DNA of 64,000 nt from Herbaspirillum sp. 3R11 (GTDB lineage: Bacteria > Pseudomonadota > Gammaproteobacteria > Burkholderiales > Burkholderiaceae_D). A program made the position numbers and the translations under genes. The first letter of the stretch is position 1; the number at the start of each line of letters is the position of its first letter. The DNA lies in assembly GCF_004563925.1 (NCBI RefSeq), contig NZ_SPNJ01000002.1, positions 1,052,625 to 1,116,624 on the forward strand, given 5' to 3'. The notes below the pieces were generated by a model, which did no database searches, was not told the origin of the DNA, and saw only the letters and a list, made by a program, of their open reading frames with translations. This document shows positions 1 to 9,000 of the stretch, one piece after another.

Positions 1-466
1 GATGGCGTGCGCCGACCGGCAGGTCGAAGGTGTCGCCGTGCCAGTGCAAGACGTTTGTCTGTTTGCCGATCAGGGCGTCGATGCACGGAAACTCTGCTGC
101 ATGCTCGCCCGGCAGCAATGGTCCCCAGCCGATCTCCTTGCCGGAACTCCCCGGATAGACGCGCGCGTGCAATGCCGCCGCCATCAATTGCGCTCCCAGG
201 CAAATTCCCAGCGTCGGCAGATCGTCGAGCAGGCGCGCGCGCAGCCAGGCGATTTCGGCGCGCAGGTAGGGATAGGCATCCATGTCGTAGGCCGCGATCG
301 GACCACCCAGCACCACCACCAGGTCGGCGTCCAGCGGCGACACGGCCGAGAACGAATCCACGCCCACTTCAAAATAACGGATCTCGATGCCACGCCTGGC
401 CAGCAGCGGCTCCAGCTGTCCCAGGTCTTCAAACGATACATGGCGCAAGGCCAGGACTTTCTTCAT
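1..466 (-). CDS. Class I glutamine amidotransferase (GMP synthase-like GATase), C-terminus outside window
   Basis: The reading frame on the minus strand opens with ATG at 466 (MKKVLALRHVSFEDLG) and runs off the left edge without a stop, so about 155 residues are visible. It has the class I GATase layout: a beta-strand start, then GGPIAAYDMDAYPYL, then the nucleophile elbow TLGICLGAQLMAAAL with the catalytic Cys, and later WHGDTFDLP as in stand-alone GATase proteins of the GMP-synthase-like group. These enzymes release ammonia from glutamine or act on related gamma-glutamyl compounds; the substrate here cannot be told. The catalytic His-Glu pair expected near the C-terminus lies outside the window. 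Transcription runs toward the left edge. Confidence 0.85.
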   Translation of the reverse strand, partial: MKKVLALRHVSFEDLGQLEPLLARRGIEIRYFEVGVDSFSAVSPLDADLVVVLGGPIAAYDMDAYPYLRAEIAWLRARLLDDLPTLGICLGAQLMAAALHARVYPGSSGKEIGWGPLLPGEHAAEFPCIDALIGKQTNVLHWHGDTFDLPVGARH

Positions 467-537
467 CTTGGGCTTTCTGATGGCGGGACGGGGAAGAGTT
501 TTGATTTCGCTATATTTTAACGTATACAACGTAAAAC

Positions 538-564
538 ATAAAAAACCGGGCATCAGGGCCCGGT
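538..564 (-). terminator. Intrinsic terminator downstream of the molbindin gene
   Basis: A 7-bp stem, ACCGGGC (545-551) with GCCCGGT (558-564), has a 6-nt loop. On the minus strand it is followed by a T-rich run (GGTTTTTTATGTTTT). It lies about 90 bp beyond the stop of the gene at 654-1082 and is correctly oriented to end that transcript. Confidence 0.7.
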
Positions 565-653
565 CCGGAAAGCAAGAAAGCGGGAAGGCGGAAAAACAGG
601 GGCGATGATTCAGCCGTGCTTATCCTTGGTCCTTATCCTCAGTGCTTATATTC

Positions 654-1082
654 TCATGCCTTCACGCCGACAATCACGTGCGACGCCTTGAAGAACGCCA
701 GCACCGGTTTGCCCACGGCAAGACCGAGCGACTGTGCGCTTTCCTGCGTCACGATCGCCGCCAGCGTCTGGCCTCCCTTGAGGCTGACTTCGACTTCGGT
801 GTTGACGGCGCCGGGCTTGACCGTCTTGACGGTGCCTTCGAGGCGGTTGCGGGTGGACAGTTTGATGCCATTGTCCGGCACCGACAGGATCACCCACGGC
901 GCCTTGACCAATGCCAGCGCATCGGCGCCGACCTTGAGGCCGAGCGAAGCGGTGCTGGTGCGGGTGATGACCGCCACGATGCGATCGCCGCCGGTCAATG
1001 TGATTTCGATCTCGTCGTTGACGGCGCCTTCGTTGATGGCGGCGACCTTGCCGGCAAATTCATTGCGTGCGCTGGTGAGCAT
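654..1082 (-). CDS. Molybdate-binding TOBE-domain protein (molbindin, two Mop domains)
   Basis: A 142-residue protein made of two tandem TOBE/Mop repeats, each about 68 residues. The first opens SARNEFAGKVAAINEGAVN and the second STRNRLEGTVKTVKPGAVN, and both contain an EIxLxGG or EVxLKGG strand and end in a VGxxVLAF/ALALVKA helix with an I(L/V)xV strand. Small cytoplasmic molbindins of this kind bind molybdate or tungstate oxyanions and serve as storage or homeostasis proteins. The ATG at 1082 has a good ribosome site (AAAGGATCCCC). No modABC or molybdoenzyme gene lies nearby, so it is a stand-alone unit here. The family assignment is firm; the physiological role is inferred. Confidence 0.88.
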   Translation of the reverse strand: MLTSARNEFAGKVAAINEGAVNDEIEITLTGGDRIVAVITRTSTASLGLKVGADALALVKAPWVILSVPDNGIKLSTRNRLEGTVKTVKPGAVNTEVEVSLKGGQTLAAIVTQESAQSLGLAVGKPVLAFFKASHVIVGVKA

Positions 1083-1261
1083 GGGGATCCTTTCGTGATT
1101 GATTGCAGACGGCCATCTTATCCGATGCCATGCCTGTTCGACGACCGCCCGGATGCATTAAGTGGTATAGCGTTTTGCGCATATCGTAGCTGTTGCGGCT
1201 GTTACGGAAAGGGGCGTCATGGTACGATGCGGACCCTCTGCAACACGTCCATTGAACCGGC

Positions 1262-1552
1262 ATGTCGAAACAGTTTTTGCTTGAAAGCCCCAGGGACACC
1301 GGCGACGACCGCGTGACCTTCATCATCCGCAACAACGGCACCATGCTGCCGGGTTTCGTGACCCGCGCTGCGCTGATTTCCATCGGCGGCCTGACCAGCA
1401 ATAACATCGTTGCGCTGTACACCGAACATCGCGCCCGTATCGCCGAAGCCGTCAAGAAGCGCATGGCGCAGCCCGGGCTGGTGCCGTACATCGCGCTGAC
1501 GCTGGAAGATTTGCAGCAAGCTCTCCCCCTCCAGGCCGCCCAGGCTGAATAG
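1262..1552 (+). CDS. Conserved hypothetical protein, 96 aa
   Basis: A small acidic-to-neutral protein (MSKQFLLESPRDTGDDRV...) without signal peptide or membrane segment. It has a beta-rich N-terminal half (VTFIIRNNGTMLPGFVTRAALISIGG) followed by helices rich in Ala, Glu and Arg and a C-terminal LEDLQQALPLQAAQAE helix. I do not recognise a named family. It is accepted as a gene because codon use matches its neighbours, the opposite-strand frames look like shadows, and it sits cleanly between intergenic gaps. The ATG has no strong Shine-Dalgarno sequence. No operon partner is evident, as gaps of 180 and 300 bp flank it. Confidence 0.6.
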   Translation: MSKQFLLESPRDTGDDRVTFIIRNNGTMLPGFVTRAALISIGGLTSNNIVALYTEHRARIAEAVKKRMAQPGLVPYIALTLEDLQQALPLQAAQAE

Positions 1553-1855
1553 TGTCGTGCGGCAACGCCGCAAGCAGGGCGTAAGCTGCGCCTGATATTT
1601 TCAAGCTGAATCAACGGACAAGTGTTGCCGTCGTGCTAATCTAGCGTTTGCGCAAAAAAGCGCCGGGCGCCCGCTGCTACCTCAGCGACCAGCACACCGT
1701 AAACAGATAACGCGCCATGATCGCGACGAAACGACCGGGACGAGCGGTCGGCCCTCTTCCGCCACGGGAAGGGGCTCAGAACAACAATCATTGGAGACAC
1801 AGGCGACGCCACATGACCGGGACAGGTCGGGGCGGGGCCTGATACGGGAATCAGC
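1553..1855. other. Intergenic gap, no gene found
   Basis: About 300 bp between the small hypothetical gene and the GGDEF-EAL gene. An 87-codon frame on the minus strand (1636-1899) shows no family resemblance and overlaps the start of the next gene, so it is treated as noise. No clear promoter or terminator was found. Confidence 0.5.
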
Positions 1856-4075
1856 TTGAGAGCTTTGCAGAGACGACTATCGAATGCGTTCGTCGCCATT
1901 CAGGCGCGCTATCGCCGTTCGCCGACGGCGCGCACGACACACGTGGCGCACGTGGCGCAGGCGACGCATCTGCGCACGCATGCCTACGCCAGCCTGTACC
2001 AGCAGCAGGTGCGCGCACCGTCGGCCGAGCTCGAACGCAGCCTGCGTCACTTCTCCGAACAGTCCCTGGTCGGCGTCTACATGCTGCGTAACGACGGCAC
2101 CGTATTGCACGCCAACGACAAGATGGCCGCCATGCTCGGCTACCAGCGCGGCGCGGAGCTGGTTGGCATGCCGGTGGCAAGCCTGTGTGCACCGGAAGAC
2201 CTGGCGCTGCTGCAAGAGAACATGCGATTGCGCCTGCAGGGCGAGGTCGCCACCGTGCAATATTCCTATCGCATCCTGCGTCACGACGGCACCCGTCACT
2301 GGGTGGAAGTGCACGGTAGCGTCTGTCCGCACGAAGGCGGCATCGCGCTGGTCGACACCGCGCTCGACGTCAACAAGCAGGTGCAGTCCGAATGGCAGTC
2401 GCGCATGGCTGACCGCGTCTTCGAATCGACCAGCGAAGGCATCCTGATCACCGATGCCGGGTTTCGCATCCTGGCCGTCAATCCGGCCTTCACGCGCATC
2501 ACCGGCTATCGTCCGGAAGAAGCGATGGACAAGCGTTCGCGCATGATGACCGGCCCCGGCGCCGAGGCGGAAATCAACCGCGGCATGCTGGAACGATTGG
2601 CGCACGATGGCCATTGGCAGGGCGAAATGAAGGACCGGCGCAAGGACGGCAGCTGGTATCCGGCCTGGCTGTCGATCTCGGCGATCCGCGACAACCAGGG
2701 CGGCATCAGCAATTACGTCGGCGTGTTCACCGACAACACCATCCGCAAGGAAGCCGAAACCAAGCTGGCCTTTCTGGCCGATCACGACAGCCTGACCGGC
2801 TTGCTCAACCGCAGCAGCCTGATGCGCATTTTTGCGCAGCAGATCGAGACCGCACAAGCGGCCGGTGAGACGCTGGCCTTGTTCTTCGTCGACCTCGACC
2901 GCTTCAAGACCGTCAACGACACGCTCGGCCATCACGCCGGCGACCAGTTGCTGCTAGCCGCGGCTGAACGGCTGCGCGAGCAGCTGCGGCCGGACGACGT
3001 GCTGGCGCGCTTCGGCGGCGACGAGTTCGTCGTGGTACTGGGCGGCTCGCCGCCGCCCACCATGATCTCGGCCATTGCGCAGCGCCTGATCAACAGCATC
3101 CTGCAGCCGTTCACGATCAACGGTCACGAGATGTTCATCAGCGCCAGCATCGGTAGCGCAGCTTATCCGGAGCACGGCGAAGACGCCATCACGCTGCTCA
3201 AGAATGCCGACATCGCGATGTACCACGCCAAGGATCGCGGCAAGAACGCCTTCCAGCTGTTCAACAAGGAAATGAGCAATCGCGCGCTTGAGCAGATGCT
3301 GCTCGAGAACAGCCTGCGCCACGCCATCGAGCGCAAGGAATTTGAACTGTATTACCAGCCGCAGTTCTCGGCGCAGGACGGCGCCATCTGCGGCGCCGAA
3401 GCGCTGATCCGCTGGCGTCATCCAACGCGCGGACTGGTGGCGCCGGGCATGTTCATCACGCTGGCCGAGCAGACCGGCCTGATCGTGCCGCTGGGCGCCT
3501 GGGTGTTGCGCGAAGCCTGCCGCCAGGGCAAGGCCTGGCTGGATCGCGGCTATCAGTTCGGCCGCATCGCGGTGAATCTGTCGCCGCGCCAGTTTTCTTC
3601 GGACGACTTGCTGGCCACGATCGACAACGCGCTCGACCAGAGCGGCCTGCCGTCGGCGATGCTGGAGCTGGAAATCACCGAAGGCGCGATCATGCAGAAT
3701 CCTGAGGACGCGGTGATGCTGCTCAAGCGCATGCGCGAACTGGGCGTGACGATTTCGGTGGACGACTTCGGCACCGGCTACTCCTCACTGGCCAGCCTCA
3801 AGCAATATCCGCTCGATACGCTCAAGATCGACCGCAGTTTCGTCAAGGGCATCCCGGCCGACGCCGACGACGTCGCCATCACCGAGGCCATCATCGCCAT
3901 CGCCCACAAGCTGCACCTGAAGGTGGTCGCCGAAGGCGTCGAGTCGCAGGAGCAGCACGACTTCCTGCGTGCAGCCGGTTGCGACATGGTGCAGGGATAC
4001 CTGCATTCGCAACCGCTGACGGCCGGCGAAATCGAGCAGCGCTGGTATCTCGGCGGTGAGCAAGCCGAGACCTGA
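1856..4075 (+). CDS. PAS-PAS-GGDEF-EAL cyclic-di-GMP signalling protein
   Basis: A 739-residue soluble sensor with two PAS domains (about residues 60-180 and 185-305; the second has GFRILAVNPAFTRITGY and a PAC-like KDGSWYPAWLSIS). They are followed by a diguanylate cyclase domain with intact GGDEF at 387-391, and a phosphodiesterase domain with EAL at 515-517 and the downstream DDFGTGYSSL motif. An RxxD inhibitory c-di-GMP site (RPDD) sits five residues before GGDEF, so the cyclase half should be product-inhibited. Both halves look catalytically competent, and net activity cannot be read from sequence. The start is TTG at 1856 with GGGA upstream; no ATG start is available before the first PAS domain. 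No membrane segments, so it is cytoplasmic. Confidence 0.92.
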   Translation: MRALQRRLSNAFVAIQARYRRSPTARTTHVAHVAQATHLRTHAYASLYQQQVRAPSAELERSLRHFSEQSLVGVYMLRNDGTVLHANDKMAAMLGYQRGAELVGMPVASLCAPEDLALLQENMRLRLQGEVATVQYSYRILRHDGTRHWVEVHGSVCPHEGGIALVDTALDVNKQVQSEWQSRMADRVFESTSEGILITDAGFRILAVNPAFTRITGYRPEEAMDKRSRMMTGPGAEAEINRGMLERLAHDGHWQGEMKDRRKDGSWYPAWLSISAIRDNQGGISNYVGVFTDNTIRKEAETKLAFLADHDSLTGLLNRSSLMRIFAQQIETAQAAGETLALFFVDLDRFKTVNDTLGHHAGDQLLLAAAERLREQLRPDDVLARFGGDEFVVVLGGSPPPTMISAIAQRLINSILQPFTINGHEMFISASIGSAAYPEHGEDAITLLKNADIAMYHAKDRGKNAFQLFNKEMSNRALEQMLLENSLRHAIERKEFELYYQPQFSAQDGAICGAEALIRWRHPTRGLVAPGMFITLAEQTGLIVPLGAWVLREACRQGKAWLDRGYQFGRIAVNLSPRQFSSDDLLATIDNALDQSGLPSAMLELEITEGAIMQNPEDAVMLLKRMRELGVTISVDDFGTGYSSLASLKQYPLDTLKIDRSFVKGIPADADDVAITEAIIAIAHKLHLKVVAEGVESQEQHDFLRAAGCDMVQGYLHSQPLTAGEIEQRWYLGGEQAET

Positions 4076-4084
4076 AACACCTGC

Positions 4085-4127
4085 CTTTTCCATTTCTTCC
4101 ATTTCTTCCATCTCTTCCATTCTTCCC
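4085..4127. repeat. Short 9-bp tandem repeat (TTTCTTCCA-type)
   Basis: Just after the stop of the GGDEF-EAL gene the plus strand carries about four imperfect copies of a 9-bp unit (CATTTCTTC, CATTTCTTC, CATCTCTTC, CATTCTTC). It is pyrimidine-rich and non-coding. Slippage could vary the copy number between strains. Confidence 0.7.
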
Positions 4128-4235
4128 GCAGCAATGAACGGAAACGAGTAAGCAAACTCTTTTTTGTTCGTTGACCCTGGCTTCCCCGGTTTTTAAGATG
4201 GCGTGTTTTAGTGAACACTAACGCTCGGGGATGGC

Positions 4236-5840
4236 ATGAATACGTGGGGAACTGCAACAAAAACAAGGACGCGCAAGATCATCATCGCGCTGGCGGCAGG
4301 CGTTCTTGCAGCGCTGGCCGGCGCAGGCCAGGCCGGTGCGGCTGAGCCGAAGCATGGCGGCACGCTGAACTGGATCGTCACGCCGGAGCCGTCGTCGATC
4401 CTGCCGTTGACCACCACGGCCGGCGGCAATACCGAACTCGGTCCGAAGATCGTCGAAGGTCTGCTGACCTACGATTTCAACCTCAATCCCAAGCCGCTGC
4501 TGGCGACCTCGTGGTCGATCAGCAAGGACGGCCTGCAATACCGCTTCAACCTGCGCCACGGCGTCAAATGGCATGACGGCAAGGACTTCACTTCGGCCGA
4601 CGTGGCATTCTCCATCCTGACGCTGAAAGTGGTGCACCCGCGCGGTCGCGCCACCTTCGCTAACGTCACCGAAGTGCAGACCCCCGACCCGTTCACCGCC
4701 GTGATCGTGCTGTCGAAGCCGTCGCCCACATTGCTGACCGCACTGGCCGGCGCCGAGTCGCCGATCGTGCCCAAGCACCTCTACGACAAGACCGACATCC
4801 TCAACAGCAAGTACAACAGCGCGCCGGTCGGCACCGGTCCGTTCATCTTCAAGGAATTCGTCAAGGGCAGCCACATCGTCCTGGAACGCAATCCGAACTA
4901 CTGGGACAAGCCCAAGCCTTACCTCGACAAGGTGGTAGTACGCTTCATCCCTGATGCGCTGGCGCGTGCCGCCGCGCTGGAGTCGGGCGCCGCCGACCTG
5001 GGCGGCCAGGCGATTCCGTTGTCCGACGTGGCACGTTTCAGCAAGCTGCCGAAGATCACCGTGGACACCACTAATTGGGCCTACATCGGTTTGCAGCAGC
5101 AGCTGTATTTCAACCTTGATACGCCGGTGCTGCAAAAGATCGAAGTGCGCCGCGCCATCTCGCAGGCAATCGACGTCAATGCGCTCAACAAGGTGGTCTG
5201 GTACGGCTACGGCAAGGTCTCGGCATCGGTGATCGGCACGCTCAACAGCAAGTACCACAATCCCGACATCAAGTACTTCCCGTACAACCCGAAGGAAGCG
5301 GAAGCGGCCCTGGATGCAGCCGGTCTGAAACGCGGCGCCGACGGCACCCGTTTCCGCCTGCGTCTGTTGTACAACCCATTCCAGGAACGCCGTGCAGCCG
5401 ACTTCGTGCGCCAGTCGCTGAGCCGTATCGGCATCGACGCCAACATCGAGAACTATGACTTTGGCACTTACGTCACCAAGGCGTATACCGAGCGCGCCTT
5501 CGACCTGACGCTGGAAGCGCTGGCCAACGTGTTCGATCCGACCGTGGGCGTGCAGCGCGTGTTCTGGTCCAAGAACTACAAGGTCGGCCTGCCGTTCTCG
5601 AACGCGCCGCATTACGTCAATCCGGAAGCCGACCGCCTGCTCGAAGCAGCCTCGGTGGAAATCGACGAAGCCAAGCGTCGCCAGCTGTTCCTGGATTTCC
5701 AGAAGGTGGTGCACGACGACATTCCTTCGATTGAATTCGGCGCCAATCCAAGCATTACGATTGCGGCGAAGAAGGTGAAGAATTACGCACCGACGGCGGA
5801 AGGTCTGCGCGGCAGTTTTGCGGATTTGTATTTCGACTGA
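4236..5840 (+). CDS. ABC transporter periplasmic solute-binding protein, peptide/opine family (SBP_bac_5)
   Basis: A 534-residue exported binding protein. Residues 1-35 form a long Sec signal (basic TKTRTRK, hydrophobic IIIALAAGVLAALAGAG, AGAAEP cleavage). The mature part has family 5 signatures: HGGTLNWIVTPEP, LLTYDFNLNPKPLLATSWSIS, YRFNLRHGVKWHDGKDFTSADV and VGTGPFIFKEF. Such proteins deliver peptides, opines, nickel or glycosides to an ABC permease. No permease or ATPase genes are adjacent, so it is an orphan or works with a distant transporter; the ligand is unknown. A terminator follows directly, so it is probably monocistronic. Confidence 0.9.
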   Translation: MNTWGTATKTRTRKIIIALAAGVLAALAGAGQAGAAEPKHGGTLNWIVTPEPSSILPLTTTAGGNTELGPKIVEGLLTYDFNLNPKPLLATSWSISKDGLQYRFNLRHGVKWHDGKDFTSADVAFSILTLKVVHPRGRATFANVTEVQTPDPFTAVIVLSKPSPTLLTALAGAESPIVPKHLYDKTDILNSKYNSAPVGTGPFIFKEFVKGSHIVLERNPNYWDKPKPYLDKVVVRFIPDALARAAALESGAADLGGQAIPLSDVARFSKLPKITVDTTNWAYIGLQQQLYFNLDTPVLQKIEVRRAISQAIDVNALNKVVWYGYGKVSASVIGTLNSKYHNPDIKYFPYNPKEAEAALDAAGLKRGADGTRFRLRLLYNPFQERRAADFVRQSLSRIGIDANIENYDFGTYVTKAYTERAFDLTLEALANVFDPTVGVQRVFWSKNYKVGLPFSNAPHYVNPEADRLLEAASVEIDEAKRRQLFLDFQKVVHDDIPSIEFGANPSITIAAKKVKNYAPTAEGLRGSFADLYFD

Positions 5841-5869
5841 AGGTCGGGATCTGCCAACGCGCCATGAAA

Positions 5870-5897
5870 AAGCCGGCCTCGAAGGGCCGGCTTTTTT
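5870..5897. terminator. Bidirectional terminator between convergent genes
   Basis: An 8-bp perfect stem, AGCCGGCC (5871-5878) with GGCCGGCT (5885-5892), has loop TCGAAG. It is followed by six T on the plus strand and preceded by an A run that gives a T run on the minus strand. It serves both the binding protein (+) and the exported protein gene at 5926-6843 (-). Confidence 0.9.
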
Positions 5898-5925
5898 ACG
5901 TTCACCGCATCACTGCAATGCCGTC

Positions 5926-6843
5926 TTATTCCGTGTTCTGCCGTGCATATTCCTTGCGCTTCATGGCGAGATACTCGTTCTTGTCGACCTCATGCAGCTG
6001 GCGCGGATAGCGTTCGGTGGCGCTGAACCAGGTTTGCAGGCGCTGCTCCAGTTGCTGCGCCTGTGGCGCCGCCAGTCCGCTCAGGAAGGCGTCGATCGCG
6101 AGGTAATAGCGCATCGTGTTGCGCTCGACCGTGCCGCGCATGCCGCCGACGTAGCCGCTCTTGTCTGACTTGTCCTGTGTGAAGCCGACCTTGTCGCTGC
6201 CGGCGGTGGCGAGATAGGCGCGCAGCGCCACGCGGCTGGCCAGCCCGAACGAATAAGAATAAGTCAGATGCAGGAAGCTGCGGCCGTCGCCGAGCGGCAC
6301 CGCTTCCAACTGGATGCGGTAATCGCGCGTGTCGAGTGGGCCCTTGTCGGCGGCCAGGCGCACGTCGAAGTAGTCGTCGCCATTGGACGGCACGCGGTAG
6401 TTGAAGTCGATCCGGTAGGCGTCGTCAATGGCCTGGTCATGCTTCTTGCCGACACGCATGCTCAGCGTTGCAGGATTCTGGCCGGGACCGGGACGGCAGT
6501 ATTTGGTGTTGAGATGCAGGATCAGGACGTCGCACCAATGCGCCGGTGTGGTCAGCGATGCGCGCACCTGGGCGAATGGATAATCGACCACGGCATAGAT
6601 GTCGCCCTTGATGCTGGACGAGCTCTCGGTCGAGTTGATATACAGCGGGCGTGCAAATTGGTTGTTGGTCAATTGCGGCTGCAGCGCCTGGTATTTTTCC
6701 TGCAGCGCGGCGCCGCCCGGCGGCTCGGCGGCAATGGCGGAGGCGCATACCGCCAGCGACACCGCCAGCAATGTCGCCACGACGGTAGCTGTAATGACGG
6801 CGCGCAGGCTCTGCGTAAATTGTCGTGAGATGGGTTGTTGCAT
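5926..6843 (-). CDS. Exported conserved hypothetical protein (START-like fold suspected)
   Basis: A 305-residue protein with a signal peptide of about 40 residues (VITATVVATLLAVSLAVCASAIAA). The mature part has alternating strands such as SIKGDIYAVVDYPFAQVRASLTTPAHWCDVLILHLNTKYC and DYRIQLEAVPLGDGRSFLHLTYSYSFG, reminiscent of periplasmic lipid-binding START/SRPBCC-like proteins; this is fold-level inference only. Its start lies 36 bp beyond the stop of the upstream phospholipase D-like lipoprotein gene on the same strand. The two are probably co-transcribed and may act together in envelope lipid metabolism. Ribosome site AGGAGATCAGC precedes the ATG at 6843. Confidence 0.8.
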   Translation of the reverse strand: MQQPISRQFTQSLRAVITATVVATLLAVSLAVCASAIAAEPPGGAALQEKYQALQPQLTNNQFARPLYINSTESSSSIKGDIYAVVDYPFAQVRASLTTPAHWCDVLILHLNTKYCRPGPGQNPATLSMRVGKKHDQAIDDAYRIDFNYRVPSNGDDYFDVRLAADKGPLDTRDYRIQLEAVPLGDGRSFLHLTYSYSFGLASRVALRAYLATAGSDKVGFTQDKSDKSGYVGGMRGTVERNTMRYYLAIDAFLSGLAAPQAQQLEQRLQTWFSATERYPRQLHEVDKNEYLAMKRKEYARQNTE

Positions 6844-6879
6844 GCTGATCTCCTGTTTTTCTTTAACAATCCCGCGCCG

Positions 6880-8322
6880 TTACAGCCAGCGCGCCCACAG
6901 TCCGGCGCCGAATTCCTTCATGCGGTCGCTGATCGGGCGGTCCTTCCAGGCTTCCAGCGTGATTTCCTTCGATGCGTCGATGTCGCGGTCGAACATGGCC
7001 TGCATCTGTGCACCGAATTGCGGACCGAGGATGACGGCGTTGATTTCCTGGTTGTAGATGAAGCTGCGCCAGTCGAGGTTGGTCGAGCCGATGGTCGACC
7101 AGACGCCGTCGATCATCGCGGTCTTGGAATGCAGCAGCGCATCCTGGCGCTCGTAGATCTTGACGCCGCCTTCCAGCAACTCGCTATAGAACGACCGCGA
7201 GGCGTACAGCACCAGTTTCGAATCGCTCTTGCTCGGCAATACCAGGCGTACATCGACGCCGCGCTTGACCGCATCCTTCAAGGCGTCGCGCAATTGCGGA
7301 TCGGGGATGAAGTAGGCGTTGGTCAGATAGACCTTGGATTCGGCGTGCTGGATGGCCGAGATGAAGGTGGCGTAGATCACGCTGTAAGGATCTTCCGGGG
7401 CGCTGCCGATGCCGCGCACGATGTCAGGTCCCTTGTTGTCGACCTTGGGGTAATAGTTTTTTTCTGCGAGCTTGGGACCATGCTGCTTTTCCCAGGTGTC
7501 GATGAACATCTTCTGGAATTCAGCCACCACCGGGCCGTCCATGCGCACCTGGGTGTCGCGCCACGGCACCTTGTTGGCGTCGTCGTCTTCCTTCGGCTTG
7601 CGCTTGCGGAACGAGCCGCTGGAATACACGCTGCTGACGTTGATGCCGCCGACGAAGGCGGTCTTGCCGTCGACGATCAGCAATTTGCGGTGATCGCGCT
7701 GGTTGACCTCCCAGCCCTTGCGCGCCTGCGCCGGATTGACCGGGTTGAATTCCAGCACCTGGACGCCGGCATCGATCATCGGCTGAAAGAATTCGCGCGG
7801 TGTGCTGAGGGTGCCGACGCTGTCGTACATCAGGTTGACCTGGACGCCATGTTTCTGACGGTCGATCAGCAGATCGGCAAACTGCTTGCCGGCCTCGTCA
7901 TCTTCAAAGATGTAGGTTTCCATGTTGACGTGGTCGCGCGCTTCGCGGATGGCGGCGAACATGGAGGCGTACGTTGCCGGACCGTCAATCAGCAGGGTGA
8001 CCTTGTTGCCGGCTACCAGCGGCGAGCCGGTGATGGCTTGTTCGACTGCCAGGTGCTTCTCGAGGATCAGGTTGTCCTGGTTGGAATCCTTGAACTTGTC
8101 GAGCACCGCCTTGCTTTGCTCGGGAGTGAGGATGCCGCGTCCGCCCTTGATCTGGATTACCTTGGCCGACTGCGTGTCCATATCGGGTACGACGCGTGGC
8201 AGCGAACTGCATCCAGCCAGCGCCATGACCGCCATTATGGAGGTGCACAACAGCAGGTGGTTGAACCGTGTGGTCGCGCCGTGGTGGTTGTTGAAAATCA
8301 CGTGATTTTTTTGTGTAGTCAT
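6880..8322 (-). CDS. Phospholipase D-family lipoprotein (cardiolipin synthase-like)
   Basis: A 480-residue envelope protein. The N-terminus has a lipoprotein signal ending in the lipobox MALAGCSSL, so the mature protein is predicted to be lipid-anchored. Two HxKx4D (HKD) motifs are intact, DHRKLLIVDGKTAFVGGIN and LHSKTAMIDGVWSTIGSTN, as in cardiolipin synthases and other PLD enzymes that transfer or hydrolyse phosphatidyl groups. The frame is open up to 8364, but ATG at 8322 has the ribosome site (AGGA 7 nt upstream) and gives a normal signal peptide, so it was chosen. It precedes and is probably co-transcribed with the exported protein at 5926-6843. Confidence 0.88.
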   Translation of the reverse strand: MTTQKNHVIFNNHHGATTRFNHLLLCTSIMAVMALAGCSSLPRVVPDMDTQSAKVIQIKGGRGILTPEQSKAVLDKFKDSNQDNLILEKHLAVEQAITGSPLVAGNKVTLLIDGPATYASMFAAIREARDHVNMETYIFEDDEAGKQFADLLIDRQKHGVQVNLMYDSVGTLSTPREFFQPMIDAGVQVLEFNPVNPAQARKGWEVNQRDHRKLLIVDGKTAFVGGINVSSVYSSGSFRKRKPKEDDDANKVPWRDTQVRMDGPVVAEFQKMFIDTWEKQHGPKLAEKNYYPKVDNKGPDIVRGIGSAPEDPYSVIYATFISAIQHAESKVYLTNAYFIPDPQLRDALKDAVKRGVDVRLVLPSKSDSKLVLYASRSFYSELLEGGVKIYERQDALLHSKTAMIDGVWSTIGSTNLDWRSFIYNQEINAVILGPQFGAQMQAMFDRDIDASKEITLEAWKDRPISDRMKEFGAGLWARWL

Positions 8323-8610
8323 GACTGTCCTGCAAGGCGATGGTCGGGGATCCGACAATGTCATTCGGAGTATATGCCGCGAGAAAACCGGTTTGCAGCG
8401 TGAATGCCACGTTATGGGCAGGAATCGGCACTGTCCTACACGAAAACGAGAGGGCTGCCTACGCGCTGGAGGAAGGAAGGGCCGGGTTGCGGCGGCGCAG
8501 CGTCCGGTTTTTTACTTTTTGTTTATCCGGACCGTGTTTCTTTTTAGGATTTCTTTATGCGGCGGGGACTAATCTGGCGCTGTTATTCACGACACGAAAG
8601 CAGGTCCGCT

Positions 8611-9000
8611 ATGCCCCCCATGGTCTGGAGAAAACGCTCGTCCGCGTTTACGCGATTGCTGTTCCCGGAAGTCTTGCCGTCCTTGCTGCCGCCTGCTCCG
8701 GCAGAACCGCAGCGGCAGCCCAACGAGCCGGCGCGCCCCGGACCGCGCAAGACGCTGACCTTGCCCAAACAGCGCGAACGCCTGATGCACATCACGGTGA
8801 CGCGGGAAGAGGTGACGCACCTGCGCGAGGTGGTGATGCAGAGTTGCGGGCATTGCGTCTGCTTCATGCGCATGTCGCCGCTGGACCATGCGCGCCGCAT
8901 GTGTCTGTGCCTGTGCGTACAGGCCGAGGCGGTGCCGATGGTGATGGATGCGGTGATGTGGGCGTTGCCTCAAGCCGAGTTCGGCTTGAGGCAAGCGTAG
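8611..9000 (+). CDS. Small Cys-rich conserved hypothetical protein, 129 aa
   Basis: Translation from ATG 8611 (AGG ribosome site) gives a protein with a basic, Pro-rich N-terminal third (FPEVLPSLLPPAPAEPQRQP). Two probable beta/helical stretches follow (RLMHITVTREEVTHLREVVMQ), then a Cys/His cluster, CGHCVCFMRMSPLDHARRMCLCLC. Five Cys within 26 residues plus two His suggest metal binding or a redox centre, but I do not recognise a family. It converges on the reductase gene at 9046-11691. The last ten codons lie in a duplicated 30-bp unit (8971-9036), so the C-terminus may be recently altered. Confidence 0.6.
   Translation: MPPMVWRKRSSAFTRLLFPEVLPSLLPPAPAEPQRQPNEPARPGPRKTLTLPKQRERLMHITVTREEVTHLREVVMQSCGHCVCFMRMSPLDHARRMCLCLCVQAEAVPMVMDAVMWALPQAEFGLRQA

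Noticed and set aside
1636..1899. 87-codon minus-strand frame in the gap before the GGDEF-EAL gene
   Set aside because: No recognisable domain, overlaps the next gene, no ribosome site.
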